This document shows positions 10,022 to 19,756 of a stretch of DNA of 64,000 bases, piece after piece. Location of the stretch: contig NC_015125.1 of NCBI RefSeq assembly GCF_000202635.1, positions 744,001 to 808,000 on the forward strand, read 5' to 3'. This stretch comes from Microbacterium testaceum StLB037. Lineage in GTDB: Bacteria; Actinomycetota; Actinomycetes; Actinomycetales; Microbacteriaceae. Below the pieces are notes generated by a model. The model was not told the DNA's origin. It worked only from the letters and a program-made list of their open reading frames with translations, and did no database searches. Position numbers and translations under genes: made by a program. Each line of letters begins with the position of its first letter. Position 1 is the stretch's first letter.

Positions 10022-10992
10022 GATTCCTCCCTTCCGACGAACCGGCGCTGCAGCAGCGCGATGACGAGCACGAAGATGATGAGCACCACGCCGATGGCCG
10101 CGGCCACGTCGGGGTTCTGCTGCTCGATGCCCTTCTGATAGATCAGCAGCACGGGCGACGTGGACGCGCCGTTGGGTCCGCCGCCGCTCGTGAGCAGGTA
10201 GGGCTCGGTGAAGAGGTTGGCCCCCGTGATCGTCGAGAGCAGCACGACGAGGAACGTCGCGGGCCGCACGCCCGGCACGGTCACCGAGAAGAACTGGCGG
10301 AGGCGCCCTCCCCCGTCGACCGCGACCGACTCGTAGAGCTCCTTCTGCACGTTCTGCAGCGCGGCGAGGTAGAGCAGGATGTAGAACCCCAGACCCTTCC
10401 ACGTCACGAAGAGCGCGATGGTGGGCATCGCGAGGGCCGAGTTGACGAGCCACGACGGGTTCGGCGCGAGGGGGCCGAGCACGTTGTTGATCAGCCCCGT
10501 GTTCGAGAACAGGAACAGCCACACCGCGACGACGGCGACGGATGCCGTGACGTACGGCACGTAGAAGGCGACGCGGAAGAAGGTCCGCGCGCGCACCACG
10601 CGGTCCAGCGCCGTGGCCAGGACGATCGAGAGCACGACCGTCAGCGGCACGTTGATGATCAGGAAGATCCCGACGTTGCCGAACGCGCGCCAGACGTCCG
10701 GATCCGTCAGGGCGGTGACGTAGTTGTCGAGCCCGACGAACGGCCGGTCGACCTGCGCGCCCGGGGCGGTGAAGAAGTAGTCGTGGAACGACATCCACAC
10801 CGCGAAGATCACGGGGTAGGCGAACACGACCCCGACGAAGATCAGATACGGGGCGGAGAACAGGATGCCGAGCGGCTGCGCCCCGAACGGCCGGCGACGC
10901 TTCTTCCCGGCATCCGCCTCTCCCCCGGCGCGACCGGACCGGCCGGGGTCTCCCCCGGTGCGGCCGGTCGCGCCGGCGAGATCGACGGTCAT
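10018..10992 (-). CDS. carbohydrate ABC transporter permease (MalF type)
   Basis: This 324-residue permease begins with a hydrophilic, Gly/Arg-rich cytoplasmic tail of about 45 residues, followed by six transmembrane segments and an EAA-like loop (ELYESVAVDGGGRLRQFFSV). It forms the heterodimeric channel with the downstream MalG-type permease. The ATG at 10992 lies one base after the stop of the solute-binding protein gene, so all import genes share one transcript. Confidence 0.93.
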   Translation of the reverse strand: MTVDLAGATGRTGGDPGRSGRAGGEADAGKKRRRPFGAQPLGILFSAPYLIFVGVVFAYPVIFAVWMSFHDYFFTAPGAQVDRPFVGLDNYVTALTDPDVWRAFGNVGIFLIINVPLTVVLSIVLATALDRVVRARTFFRVAFYVPYVTASVAVVAVWLFLFSNTGLINNVLGPLAPNPSWLVNSALAMPTIALFVTWKGLGFYILLYLAALQNVQKELYESVAVDGGGRLRQFFSVTVPGVRPATFLVVLLSTITGANLFTEPYLLTSGGGPNGASTSPVLLIYQKGIEQQNPDVAAAIGVVLIIFVLVIALLQRRFVGREES

Positions 10993-10993
10993 G

Positions 10994-12277
10994 TCACTTC
11001 CCCGCCGCGAGCTGATCGATCTGGGTCTTGGCATCCGAGAGGAAGCTCTTCACGTCGCCGTCGCCGAAGATGACCGCCTTCGAGTACCCGTCGCGGAACG
11101 CCTGCCAGATCTCGACCGAGTTCTGCACGTTGGGCACCTCGACGGTGCGCGCGGCCTGGTCGCCGAACTGCTCGTACGCGGGGTTCGACTGGAAGTAGTC
11201 GGCGTAGGTGGTCGTCAGGTCCTTGCGCAGCGGCATCTGGCCCGTCTCGTTCAGCCAGGCGCCGTCCTGCTCCTCGCTCGTGGCGAACTTCAGCACGTCC
11301 CACGCGGTCGCCTTGTTCTGGCAGGCGGTGAAGAGCCCGACGTTCTTGGCGTCGCTGAAGGTCCAGGTCTGGTCGGCGGCGACGCCCTTCTCGGTCGGAA
11401 CCGGGACGGCACCCCAGTTCACCTTGTCCTTGTAGACCGAGACGGCCCAGGGGCCGACGATCGCCATCGCGGCCTTCCCGTCGGCGAACGCGTCGCCCTG
11501 GTACTGCTCGTTGCCGGCGAGCTGGTCGGCGTAGATCGTGCGCCAGAAGTCGGCGACGGCCTCGCCGTCGGCGTCGTCGAAGGTCGCCTTACCGTCTTCG
11601 ACGAGCTGCTTCCCGCCGGTCTGGGCGGCGTAGAGCGGGTAGAAGTCGAACCAGGACTGGAAGAACTCGCTCGTGGGCGCCGGGTTGATCGCGTAGTCCG
11701 AGACGCCCGCCGCCTTGAGCTTCTGCGCCGCGGCGAGGAACTCGTCGTAGGTGGACAGCTGCGGGTTCTCGGGGTCGAGCCCGGCCTTGGCGAAGAGGTC
11801 CTTGTTGTAGAAGATCATGACCGGGTTGCTCTTCCACGGCAGCTGGTAGAAACCGCCGTCGTCGGAGCGGTACTGGTCGGCGAGGTCGCCGCTGCGGTCG
11901 GTGATGTACTGCTCGCCATCGGGGAAGTCCGAGAGGTTCACGAGCCCACCCTGCTTCTGGAAGCCCGGCACGGCCGCGGGCGAGGTGTTGAAGATCAGGC
12001 ACGGGGCGTTTCCGGCGGTGATCGCGGCGCCGATGACCTCCTCGCTCGAGGAGCCGGCGGGGATCTCCTGCGCCGTGACCTGCTGGTCGGGGTTCGCCGC
12101 GTTCCAGGCCTCCACCATCTGCTTGCCCCACGCGATCTCCGCGTCGTTGTTGGAGTACCAGATGGTGATCGGGCCCTTGGCATCCATTCCCGAGGCTCCT
12201 CCCCCGCCTCCGCTGCAGGCGGAGAGGGCCAGGATGCCGGTGGCTGCTACTGCTGTGGCGAGAATGCGTCGTCGCAT
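10994..12277 (-). CDS. extracellular sugar-binding lipoprotein
   Basis: The 427-residue protein is a family 1 solute-binding protein. A lipoprotein signal is clear: MRRR, a hydrophobic run, then LSAC with lipidated Cys21, followed by a Gly-rich spacer. The mature region contains the ITIWYSN strand and repeated Trp residues expected for sugar stacking. An AAGGAGA ribosome binding site precedes the start. It would capture an oligosaccharide, probably a mannoside given the GH130 neighbour, and deliver it to the two permeases. Confidence 0.93.
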   Translation of the reverse strand: MRRRILATAVAATGILALSACSGGGGGASGMDAKGPITIWYSNNDAEIAWGKQMVEAWNAANPDQQVTAQEIPAGSSSEEVIGAAITAGNAPCLIFNTSPAAVPGFQKQGGLVNLSDFPDGEQYITDRSGDLADQYRSDDGGFYQLPWKSNPVMIFYNKDLFAKAGLDPENPQLSTYDEFLAAAQKLKAAGVSDYAINPAPTSEFFQSWFDFYPLYAAQTGGKQLVEDGKATFDDADGEAVADFWRTIYADQLAGNEQYQGDAFADGKAAMAIVGPWAVSVYKDKVNWGAVPVPTEKGVAADQTWTFSDAKNVGLFTACQNKATAWDVLKFATSEEQDGAWLNETGQMPLRKDLTTTYADYFQSNPAYEQFGDQAARTVEVPNVQNSVEIWQAFRDGYSKAVIFGDGDVKSFLSDAKTQIDQLAAGK

Positions 12278-12319
12278 GTCTTTCTCCTTGTTCGAGGCGG
12301 GCGGGGGCCCGCGGGTGCG

Positions 12320-13372
12320 TCAGGGGGTGGGGGGTGCGCCGTCGGGCACGTCCCCGCGGGGACGGCTCGTCGAGGCGCGCACGATGAGCCGGGGATCGGG
12401 GAGCGTCAGGGCCTCGGGGGCGGCACCTCCGATGGCCGCGAGCAGAGCGCGCGCGGCGGCGGCTCCCCATCCCCGCGCGTCCGTGGCGACGCTCGTGAGC
12501 GCAGGGTGGACGTGCCGGCCGATCTCGACGTCGTCGAAGCCGGTGATCGACAGGTCGTCGGGAACGCGGAGGCCGCGCTGCTGGGCGCGCCCGAGACCCG
12601 CGATCGCCATGTTGTCGTTGGAGTAGACGATCGCGGTCGGCGGGGTGTCGGCATCCAGGAGTTCGTCGGTCGCCCGCGCACCGTCGGCCGCGCTGAAGTC
12701 GGTCTCGACGACACGGGCATGGATGTCACGGGCCTCGGCCGCCCGTTCGAACGCGGCCGTGCGGTGCCGGCCGTGGAGCATGGCGGACGGGCCCGCGACG
12801 TGGGCGATGTCGGTGTGGCCGAGATCGGCCAGGTGATCGACCGCGAGACGGATGCCGGCCCCGTCGTCCACCGACACGGAGGTGAAGCCACTGGCGACGT
12901 CGGGCACGCCCAGCGTCACCGCGGCGATGCCGAGGTCGGCGACCAGCCCGATGCGCGGGTCGTCGGCGCGGAGGTCGGAGAGGATGACGCCGTCGACGCG
13001 GCGGTCGGCGGCGAGGCCGCGGTAGGTCTCGGCTTCGTGGCGGCCGGGCGTGGCCGCGGCGAGCACGAGCACCTGTCCCGACACCGAGAACTCGTCTTCG
13101 ACGCCGGCGATGAACGACGGGAAGAAGGGGTCGGCGGCGATCACGTCCGGGCTGCGCCCGATGACGAGACCGCACGCGAACGCGCGACCGACGCTGAGCG
13201 AGCGGGCGCGGAGGCTTGGGCTCCAGCCCATGTCGGCCGCGACGGCGAGGATCCGCTCGCGGGTGTCGGGCGAGACACCGGCGCGCCCGTTGAGGGCGAA
13301 CGAGACGAGGCCTTTGCTGACGCCCGCGCGCTGCGCGACATCGGCGATCGTGGGTCGCGTGTCGTTCGGCAT
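12320..13372 (-). CDS. LacI family repressor of the glycan cluster
   Basis: The 350-residue protein opens with a LacI helix-turn-helix (TIADVAQRAGVSKGLVSFALNG) and hinge, then a periplasmic-binding-protein-like sugar-sensing core. It is the first gene of the minus-strand cluster, 42 bases ahead of the solute-binding protein gene. Two identical palindromes immediately upstream of its start indicate autoregulation and control of the whole cluster. The inducer is presumably the imported oligosaccharide or its product. Confidence 0.93.
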   Translation of the reverse strand: MPNDTRPTIADVAQRAGVSKGLVSFALNGRAGVSPDTRERILAVAADMGWSPSLRARSLSVGRAFACGLVIGRSPDVIAADPFFPSFIAGVEDEFSVSGQVLVLAAATPGRHEAETYRGLAADRRVDGVILSDLRADDPRIGLVADLGIAAVTLGVPDVASGFTSVSVDDGAGIRLAVDHLADLGHTDIAHVAGPSAMLHGRHRTAAFERAAEARDIHARVVETDFSAADGARATDELLDADTPPTAIVYSNDNMAIAGLGRAQQRGLRVPDDLSITGFDDVEIGRHVHPALTSVATDARGWGAAAARALLAAIGGAAPEALTLPDPRLIVRASTSRPRGDVPDGAPPTP

Positions 13373-13398
13373 CCGTCACTCCGTTGTGGTCGGCCGGT

Positions 13399-13437
13399 CT
13401 AAACCGGTTCAGTGCCGTCGAGCCTAAACCGGTTCAG
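13399..13437. promoter_or_regulatory. tandem LacI operators
   Basis: Two perfect copies of CTAAACCGGTTCAG lie at 13399-13412 and 13424-13437, 25 bases apart, just upstream of the lacI-type start. The core AACCGGTT is a typical LacI-family operator with a central CG. The spacing places both sites on nearly one face of the helix over the cluster promoter. Confidence 0.8.
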
Positions 13438-13544
13438 GGATGGCGTCAACCCGTCCCGTCGGCGGTGCGCCGGTGCCGGGGCGCCCGGGGGCACCGGCCC
13501 CGCAACCCCTCCCCGATGTCGGAAGTCCTCGATAACGTGGCGGC

Positions 13545-14969
13545 ATGAGCAGCGAGTACGACCTCATCGTCATCGGAGCCGGCCCCGTGGGCGAGAACGT
13601 GGCCGACCGAGCCGTCCAGGCCGGGCTGACCGCGGTCATCGTCGAATCCGAGCTCGTCGGGGGCGAGTGCTCCTACTGGGCGTGCATGCCGTCCAAGGCG
13701 CTGCTGCGCAGTGGCGCCGCGCTCCGCGCCGCCCGCGACGTCGACGGTGCGAAGCAGGCCGTGACCGGTGACCTCGGCGTCGCGGCGGTGCTGCGCCGCC
13801 GCGACACCATGACGAGCGGCTGGAACGACTCCGGCCAGGTCGAGTGGCTGCAGGGCGCGGGCATCGACCTCGTGCGGGGCCACGGCCGACTCACCGGTGA
13901 GAAGACCGTGCAGGTCACGGCCGACGACGGCACCACGACCGACCTCGTCGCCCGTCACGCGGTCGCCGTGTGCACCGGTTCCGCGGCGCTGCTCCCCGAC
14001 ATCCCGGGCCTCGCCGACATCGCGCCGTGGACGAGCCGCGAGGCCACGGCCGTCCAGAGCATCCCCGCCTCCCTCGCGATCCTCGGCGGCGGCGTCGTCG
14101 GCGCCGAGATGGCGACGGCGTTCGCGAGCCTCGGCGCCGAGGTCACGCTCATCGCCCGCTCGGGCCTGCTCGGCGGCACCGAGCCGTTCGCCGGCGAGCT
14201 CGTCGCCGCGTCCCTCCGTGAGCGCGGGGTCACGGTGAAGACCGGGACGGATGCCACGGCCGCGCACCGCGATGACGACGGGCGCGCGGTGCTTGAGGTG
14301 TCCGACGGCACCACCGTCACGGCCGACGAGGTGCTGGTGGCGACCGGCCGGGTCCCCCGCACGACCGACCTGGGGCTGGAGAGCGTCGGCCTCACGCCCG
14401 GCGACTGGATCACGGTCGACGACACCCTTCGCGTGCCGGGGTCGGACTGGCTGTACGCGGTCGGCGACGTGAACCATCGCGCCCTCCTCACGCACCAGGG
14501 CAAGTACCAGGCGCGCGCCGCGGGCGACGTGATCGCGGCCCGCGCCCAGGGCAGCGAGGTCGACGATGCCCCGTGGGGCGCGCACGTCGCGACCGCCGAT
14601 CACGACGCCGTGCCGCAGGTGACCTTCACCGACCCCGAGGTGGCGTCGGTCGGGCTCACCGCCGCCGCGGCCGAGAAGCGGGGCCTGAACGCGAAGGTGC
14701 TCGACTACGACCTCGCCCACGTGGCCGGGTCGAGCGAGCAGTCCGACGCGTACGTCGGTCAGGCGCGAGCGATCGTCGACCTCGACCGCGGGGTGCTCGT
14801 CGGCGCGACCTTCGTCGGCCCCGACATCGCCGAGCTGCTGCACTCGGCGACCATCGCGATCGTGGGCGAGGTGCCCGTCAAGCGCCTGTGGCACGCGGTG
14901 CCGTCCTACCCGACGGTCAGCGAGGTCTGGCTGCGCCTGCTCGAGACGCTGGGCCGGGACTCCGCCTGA
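13545..14969 (+). CDS. FAD-dependent pyridine nucleotide-disulfide oxidoreductase (dihydrolipoamide dehydrogenase-like)
   Basis: This 474-residue flavoprotein has the FAD-binding GAGPVG motif at the N-terminus, a redox-active CSYWAC pair (CXXXXC) near residues 45-50, a second GGGVVGAE NAD(P) motif and a dimerisation domain. At the C-terminus the usual His-Pro-Thr active-site segment reads PSYPTVSE: the canonical His is Tyr-Pro. Substrate is therefore unlikely to be ordinary lipoamide; quinone or another disulfide reductase activity is possible. It stands alone, divergent from the LacI cluster. Confidence 0.85.
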   Translation: MSSEYDLIVIGAGPVGENVADRAVQAGLTAVIVESELVGGECSYWACMPSKALLRSGAALRAARDVDGAKQAVTGDLGVAAVLRRRDTMTSGWNDSGQVEWLQGAGIDLVRGHGRLTGEKTVQVTADDGTTTDLVARHAVAVCTGSAALLPDIPGLADIAPWTSREATAVQSIPASLAILGGGVVGAEMATAFASLGAEVTLIARSGLLGGTEPFAGELVAASLRERGVTVKTGTDATAAHRDDDGRAVLEVSDGTTVTADEVLVATGRVPRTTDLGLESVGLTPGDWITVDDTLRVPGSDWLYAVGDVNHRALLTHQGKYQARAAGDVIAARAQGSEVDDAPWGAHVATADHDAVPQVTFTDPEVASVGLTAAAAEKRGLNAKVLDYDLAHVAGSSEQSDAYVGQARAIVDLDRGVLVGATFVGPDIAELLHSATIAIVGEVPVKRLWHAVPSYPTVSEVWLRLLETLGRDSA

Positions 14970-15039
14970 CCCGAGACTCCCCCGGGACACACCTCGCAGG
15001 GATCGGGAGGGAGAGCTTCCTCCGCGGTAGGGTCGCAGC

Positions 15040-15558
15040 ATGCCCCGCACCGTCGCCCTGATCCGCGGGGTCGGCGGGCCCACGGCGATGAAGATGGCCG
15101 CGCTGCGCGAGGTGTTGGCATCCGCGGGTCTCGGCGAGGTCGAGACGCTGCAGGTCGCGGGGAATGTGGTCCTGGATGCCGCCGACCGCTCCCCCGACGA
15201 CATCGCCGCCACGATGCGCGACGCCATCCGGGGAGGTTTCGGTTTCGACCTCCCCGTCCTCGTGCGCTCGCACGCCGAGCTCGTCGACGCCGTCGCGCGG
15301 AACCCCTTCGCCGACGCCGCCGAGGGACGCTGGGTGCAGACGGTGTTCCTCGACGCTCCCCCGGCGGAGCCGACCCTGACGCTGCCGGACGGCATCCCGG
15401 AGGAGGCCGTGCTCGACGGTCGCGAGGTGTTCGTCCGCTATCCCGAGGGCATCGGCGGGTCGAAGCTGCAGGCCGGGTGGTTCGAGAAACGCCTCGGCGT
15501 CATCGGCACCGCCCGCAACGCGAACACGATCGCGAAGCTCCTCGCGCTGAGCGCCTGA
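15040..15558 (+). CDS. DUF1697 family protein
   Basis: This 172-residue protein matches the pattern of DUF1697: an early LIRGVGGPTAMKMAALREVL segment, a LQVAGNVVLDA strand, and a conserved C-terminal end in which ARNANTIAKL follows a basic FEKRLGV stretch. The family is widespread in actinobacteria and its biochemical role is unknown. It follows the flavin oxidoreductase by 70 bases on the same strand and may share its transcript. Confidence 0.85.
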   Translation: MPRTVALIRGVGGPTAMKMAALREVLASAGLGEVETLQVAGNVVLDAADRSPDDIAATMRDAIRGGFGFDLPVLVRSHAELVDAVARNPFADAAEGRWVQTVFLDAPPAEPTLTLPDGIPEEAVLDGREVFVRYPEGIGGSKLQAGWFEKRLGVIGTARNANTIAKLLALSA

Positions 15559-15600
15559 CGCGCCGCCCTCGCCGGCACCGGCTCGCTGTGACGCGGCACC

Positions 15601-15637
15601 ACGCTCAGGCGCGCCCCGGGACGCTCAGGCGCGCCCC
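15601..15637. repeat. tandem 17-base repeat
   Basis: The unit ACGCTCAGGCGCGCCCC occurs twice, at 15601-15617 and 15621-15637, separated by GGG. It sits between the end of the DUF1697 gene and a large hairpin. Confidence 0.7.
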
Positions 15638-15647
15638 GCCGGCGGCG

Positions 15648-15714
15648 CGATAAACGCTCATCCTGCCGAGACACGCGGCAACGCCGTGTGTCTCGGCAGG
15701 ATCGGCGTTTATCG
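15648..15714. terminator. long hairpin between convergent genes (27-base arms)
   Basis: Arms at 15648-15674 and 15688-15714 pair over 27 bases with two mismatches and a 13-base loop. The element lies between the DUF1697 gene and the 3' end of purH, which converge on it, so a bidirectional transcription stop is the simplest role. It lacks a U-tract on either strand. Confidence 0.55.
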
Positions 15715-15790
15715 CTGGGGAGGGGCAGCGAGCCGCGACAGCAGCGGCGCCGCCCCGACCGAGGTCAGGACGGCGCCGGAGACCCGCGGG

Positions 15791-17401
15791 TCAGTGAAAG
15801 AAGTGACGCTCGCCCGTGAAGAACATCGTCACGCCGGCCGCCCGCGCGGCGTCGATGACCTCGGCATCCCGCACCGATCCGCCGGGCTGGATGATGGCCG
15901 AGATCCCCGCGTCGATCAGCACCTGCGGGCCGTCGGCGAAGGGGAAGAAGGCATCGGATGCCGCGATCGAGCCGTGGGCACGGTCGCCCGCGCGCTCGAC
16001 GGCGAGGCGGCACGAGTCGACGCGGTTGACCTGGCCCATGCCGATGCCGACGGTGGCCGAGCCCTGGGCGAGCACGATCGCGTTCGACTTCACCGCGCGG
16101 CACGACTTCCACGCGAAGATGAGGCTCTCCATGTCGGCCTCGGCGGGGCGCTCACCCGAGACGAGCTCCCAGTTCTTCGCGACCGACTCGATGTCGTCGG
16201 GGAAGCGGTCGGCATCCTGCAGCAGCAGGCCGCCCGAGACGAGGCGCACGTCCATCGGCTCCTGCGTCCAGTCGGCGGGCAGGCGCAGCACGCGCAGGTT
16301 CTTCTTGAGCTTGAACACCTCGAGCGCCTCGGGCTCGAAGTCGGGCGCGATGATGACCTCGGTAAAGATGTCGCGGAGGTTCTCGGCCATCTTCAGCGTG
16401 ACGGTGCGGTTCGCGGCGATCACGCCCCCGAACGCCGAGACGGGGTCGCACTCGTGCGCGCGCAGGTGCGCCGACGCGATCGGGTCGAGCGCGTTGGGCG
16501 CGGCGACCGCGATCCCGCAGGGGTTCGCGTGCTTGATGATCGCGACGGCGGGCTTGACCATGTCGAAGGCCGCGCGCAGGGCCGCGTCGGCGTCGACGTA
16601 GTTGTTGTACGACATCTCCTTGCCCTGCAGCTGCTCCGCCTGGGCGATGCCGTGACCGCCCACGCGCGAGTAGATCGCGGCGCGCTGGTGCGAGTTCTCG
16701 CCGTAGCGCAGCGTCGACAGGCGCTCGGCCTGGATCGTGAGGTGCGCGGGCAGGTCGATGTCGTCGCCGAGCGTGCCCTCGGCGAACCACGTCGACACCG
16801 CGGTGTCGTACGCGGCGGTGTGCGAGAAGGCCCGGGCGGCGAGTTCGCGGCGCTGCACGAGGCTCGTGCCGCCCTGGGTCTGCAGGGCCTCGATGATCGC
16901 CGGGTACGACTCGGGCGAGACGACGATCGCGACGTTGGCGTGGTTCTTCGCCGACGCGCGCACCATGGCGGGGCCGCCGATGTCGATCTGCTCCACGACG
17001 TCGTCGCCCTCGGCTCCGGATGCCACGGTCTCGACGAACGGGTAGAGGTTCACGACGACGAGTTCGAAGGGCCGGATGCCGAGATCCCCGAGCTGCGCCT
17101 CGTGCGACGCGAGCCGCAGGTCGGCGAGCAGCCCCGCGTGCACGTTCGGGTGCAGGGTCTTCACGCGCCCGTCGAGCGACTCCGGGAAGCCGGTGACGGC
17201 CGAGACGTCGGTGACCTCGTACCCGGCCTCACGCAGCAGGGTGGCCGAGCCGCCGGTCGAGACGATCTCGACACCGGCGGCGGCGAGCGCCTCGCCGAGC
17301 TCGAGGAGGCCGGTCTTGTCGCTCACCGACACCAGGGCGCGGCGGATCGGGACGACGTCGCGGGGACGGTAGTCGGCGGGGTCGTGGCGGGGTCCGGCCA
17401 T
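15791..17401 (-). CDS. purH: bifunctional AICAR transformylase/IMP cyclohydrolase
   Basis: This 536-residue enzyme catalyses the last two steps of IMP synthesis. The N-terminal MGS-like cyclohydrolase domain (about residues 12-160) carries [12 protein letters not shown]. The AICARFT domain follows, with [10 protein letters not shown] and KHANPCG motifs. Length matches the family. It lies 66 bases downstream of purN on the same strand, the conserved purN-purH order of actinobacteria. Confidence 0.97.
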   Translation of the reverse strand: MAGPRHDPADYRPRDVVPIRRALVSVSDKTGLLELGEALAAAGVEIVSTGGSATLLREAGYEVTDVSAVTGFPESLDGRVKTLHPNVHAGLLADLRLASHEAQLGDLGIRPFELVVVNLYPFVETVASGAEGDDVVEQIDIGGPAMVRASAKNHANVAIVVSPESYPAIIEALQTQGGTSLVQRRELAARAFSHTAAYDTAVSTWFAEGTLGDDIDLPAHLTIQAERLSTLRYGENSHQRAAIYSRVGGHGIAQAEQLQGKEMSYNNYVDADAALRAAFDMVKPAVAIIKHANPCGIAVAAPNALDPIASAHLRAHECDPVSAFGGVIAANRTVTLKMAENLRDIFTEVIIAPDFEPEALEVFKLKKNLRVLRLPADWTQEPMDVRLVSGGLLLQDADRFPDDIESVAKNWELVSGERPAEADMESLIFAWKSCRAVKSNAIVLAQGSATVGIGMGQVNRVDSCRLAVERAGDRAHGSIAASDAFFPFADGPQVLIDAGISAIIQPGGSVRDAEVIDAARAAGVTMFFTGERHFFH

Positions 17402-17467
17402 GGCTTTCGGCTCCTGTGTCTCGAGACGGGTTCGGATGCACGACGGGCCGGGCGCCCGTCGAGCGGG

Positions 17468-18067
17468 TCAGGCGGTTCGGGATGCCGTGGCGGCGAGGTC
17501 CAGCTCGCCCTCGGCGATGCGCCGCACGACGTCGATCAGGAGACGCCGTTCGACGGGCTTGATGCGCTCGTGCAGGGCGTGCTCGTCGTCGCCCGGCAGG
17601 ACGGGGATGCGCTCCTGGGCGAGGATCGGACCGGTGTCGACGCCGGAATCGACGACGATCACGCTCGCGCCGGTCTGCTCGACCCCCGCGGCGAGAGCGT
17701 CGCGGACGCCGTGCGCCCCCGGGAACTCGGGCAGGTACGCCGGGTGGGTGTTGATGATGCGCGGCTCCCACGCGGCGACGAGGTCGGCGGGCAGCAGGCG
17801 CATCATGCCGCTCAGCACGACGAGATCGGGGTTCCAGACGGCCAGCTGCGCTCCGAGCTCGGCGCCCCACTCCTCGCGGGTCGCGAAAGCGCTGAAGGGG
17901 ACGAGGAAGGTCGGGATGCCGAAGTGCTCGGCGTGGGCGAAGCCGTCGGCCTCGCGATCGGCACCGACCGCGACCACGCGCGCGGGGAAGTCGGGGGCGG
18001 CAGCCGCCTCGAGCAGGGCGCGGAGGTTGGAGCCGGTGCCGGAGATGAGAACGGCGACCGTGAGCAC
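17468..18067 (-). CDS. purN: phosphoribosylglycinamide formyltransferase
   Basis: PurN transfers a formyl group from 10-formyl-tetrahydrofolate to GAR in purine synthesis. The GTG at 18067 begins [18 protein letters not shown], with the glycine-rich loop at the expected distance; another GTG at 18091 would add eight residues. Active-site segments [12 protein letters not shown] and the Asp-containing [11 protein letters not shown] are present. Its length (199 residues) fits the family. It is upstream of purH and downstream of the DUF6350 gene. Confidence 0.95.
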   Translation of the reverse strand: MLTVAVLISGTGSNLRALLEAAAAPDFPARVVAVGADREADGFAHAEHFGIPTFLVPFSAFATREEWGAELGAQLAVWNPDLVVLSGMMRLLPADLVAAWEPRIINTHPAYLPEFPGAHGVRDALAAGVEQTGASVIVVDSGVDTGPILAQERIPVLPGDDEHALHERIKPVERRLLIDVVRRIAEGELDLAATASRTA

Positions 18068-18195
18068 GGAGGTCAGTCTACGCAGGTGCACCCGAGGCCG
18101 CCGAGCGCGTGACGCTCAGCCCCTGCCCGCGGGGCGCGCGGCCTCAGCGCGGCCCACGGCGCCAGCGCTGACGCGGCCCGACAGTCGCGCCGAAC

Positions 18196-19689
18196 TCAGC
18201 CCCGCCCCGCCGAACCGCCGTCGTCCGGCTTCGCCCACGCGGCGCGGATGCGCGCGCGCACCTCGTCGTCGCTGAGCTCTCCGCCCGGATCCGCGTCGTC
18301 GGGCCCGCGGTACGCGCTCGGCCATACGTCGTGGGCGATCCCCGTTCCGGGCGCCGAGACGGTCGGCGCGGGGCCGGTGGCGTGCTCGTCGCGGTCGAAC
18401 GGGGTCTGCGCGCGGGGGCTGAACGAGAAGGCGGGCGTCTCGTCGCGCGTCTCCTCGTCCGTGTGCGGGATGACGTCGTGGAAGCCCGCGCCGCCGAAGC
18501 GCGGGCTGAGCAGCAGGATCGCGAGCCCCACGAGCACCTCGAGGCCGAGCGCGAGGGCGAGGGGTCCCGGCTGCGGCCCGGTCTCCGCGAGGCGACCGGG
18601 CCCGATCGCCCCGGTCGAGGCGACGGCCATGAGCGCGCCGACCCCGCCGGTGAGCGCGGCGACCGCGATCGCCAGGACCAGGCGCGGCCCGACCGGCTCG
18701 GGGCCGGTGGTCAGTGGCATCCGGGATCGGAGGATCCAGCCCGCGAGCGCGCCGATGCCGACGGGGAGGAGCACCAGCAGGAGCAGCCACGGCGAGCTCG
18801 TGTCGGGGATCGCGCCGAGCACCGGGATGCCGGGGAGCGCACCGACCTGCGTGGCCGCGGGGGTGACAGCGCTGTCGGCGCCGACGGCGAACCCCGGCCC
18901 CGCGACGAAGGCCACGGCCCACAGGACGAGCGTCGGGAGGTACATGAGCTGGCAGAGGGCGATCACGGTCGCGCCGATGGCATCTGCGTTGCTCGCCTGG
19001 AAGATCCCGATGACCTGGGTCGAGCGCGCGACGAGCCCCGCCACCACGACGATTCCGCCGACGCCGACGAGCCCCAGGGTCGTCAGCGCGAGGCCGCGGA
19101 ACGCGAGCGTGGGCACGCTCCCCCACGTTCCGGGCAGGCGGGAGAGCTGGGCCCGCAGCGCATCGATCGGTCCGTCGTCGCCGACGCGCCACGCGCCGAC
19201 GATCGCGCCGATCAGCGACGGGACGAAGAACAGCAACGAGGGCAGCAGGATGGCCAGCCAGGTCTCGGATGCCACGAGCGCGGCGTTGCCGGTCAGCGCG
19301 ACGGCGCTCGCGATCGCGGCGAAGACGAGCGAGCCCGACAGCCACCCCGTGATTCCGGCCCCGGCTTCCGCGGCGCGCACGCCCGAGCGCGCGGCGAAGA
19401 GCGCGGTGAACGCGGCGAACGCCAGCGGCGCGAGCGACAGGGTGAAGCTCGCGAGCGAGGGGTCGATGCCCGTGGCCGCGAGGTACGTGTCGGGCAGGGT
19501 CACCGTGAGTGGCACGAGGTGCCCGAGGTGCCAGATGGCGGCCGTCGTGGGCCAGAGCGCGCTCCAGTCGGGGCTGCCGAGACCGGCCACCCAGAGCAGG
19601 GCGAGCGGGGCGAGCACGACGGCGATCCCGCCCGCGGCGGCCAGGATGGCGTCGAGAGCGGCCAGAAGGGCGACGAGAAGGCGATGCAT
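18196..19689 (-). CDS. DUF6350 membrane protein (PerM-like)
   Basis: This 497-residue protein has about ten hydrophobic segments and a hydrophilic C-terminal tail of some 75 residues, as in the actinobacterial DUF6350 family. The Mycobacterium member (PerM) sits next to purN-purH and has been linked to cell division and persistence. Here it also precedes purN, but the sucCD genes that normally neighbour it lie about 11 kb away. Confidence 0.85.
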   Translation of the reverse strand: MHRLLVALLAALDAILAAAGGIAVVLAPLALLWVAGLGSPDWSALWPTTAAIWHLGHLVPLTVTLPDTYLAATGIDPSLASFTLSLAPLAFAAFTALFAARSGVRAAEAGAGITGWLSGSLVFAAIASAVALTGNAALVASETWLAILLPSLLFFVPSLIGAIVGAWRVGDDGPIDALRAQLSRLPGTWGSVPTLAFRGLALTTLGLVGVGGIVVVAGLVARSTQVIGIFQASNADAIGATVIALCQLMYLPTLVLWAVAFVAGPGFAVGADSAVTPAATQVGALPGIPVLGAIPDTSSPWLLLLVLLPVGIGALAGWILRSRMPLTTGPEPVGPRLVLAIAVAALTGGVGALMAVASTGAIGPGRLAETGPQPGPLALALGLEVLVGLAILLLSPRFGGAGFHDVIPHTDEETRDETPAFSFSPRAQTPFDRDEHATGPAPTVSAPGTGIAHDVWPSAYRGPDDADPGGELSDDEVRARIRAAWAKPDDGGSAGRG

Positions 19690-19756
19690 GGGCGTGTGAG
19701 ACCCTACCCGCGCGGGTCGTGACCGGCTTTCAGGCGCGGCGGCGAGGCCGCACTCC

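Noticed and set aside
10865..13402. An 845-codon plus-strand open frame opposite the solute-binding protein and lacI-type genes
   Set aside because: Composition is Arg/Gly/Val-rich shadow coding typical of the antisense of high-GC genes; the minus-strand products are recognisable families.
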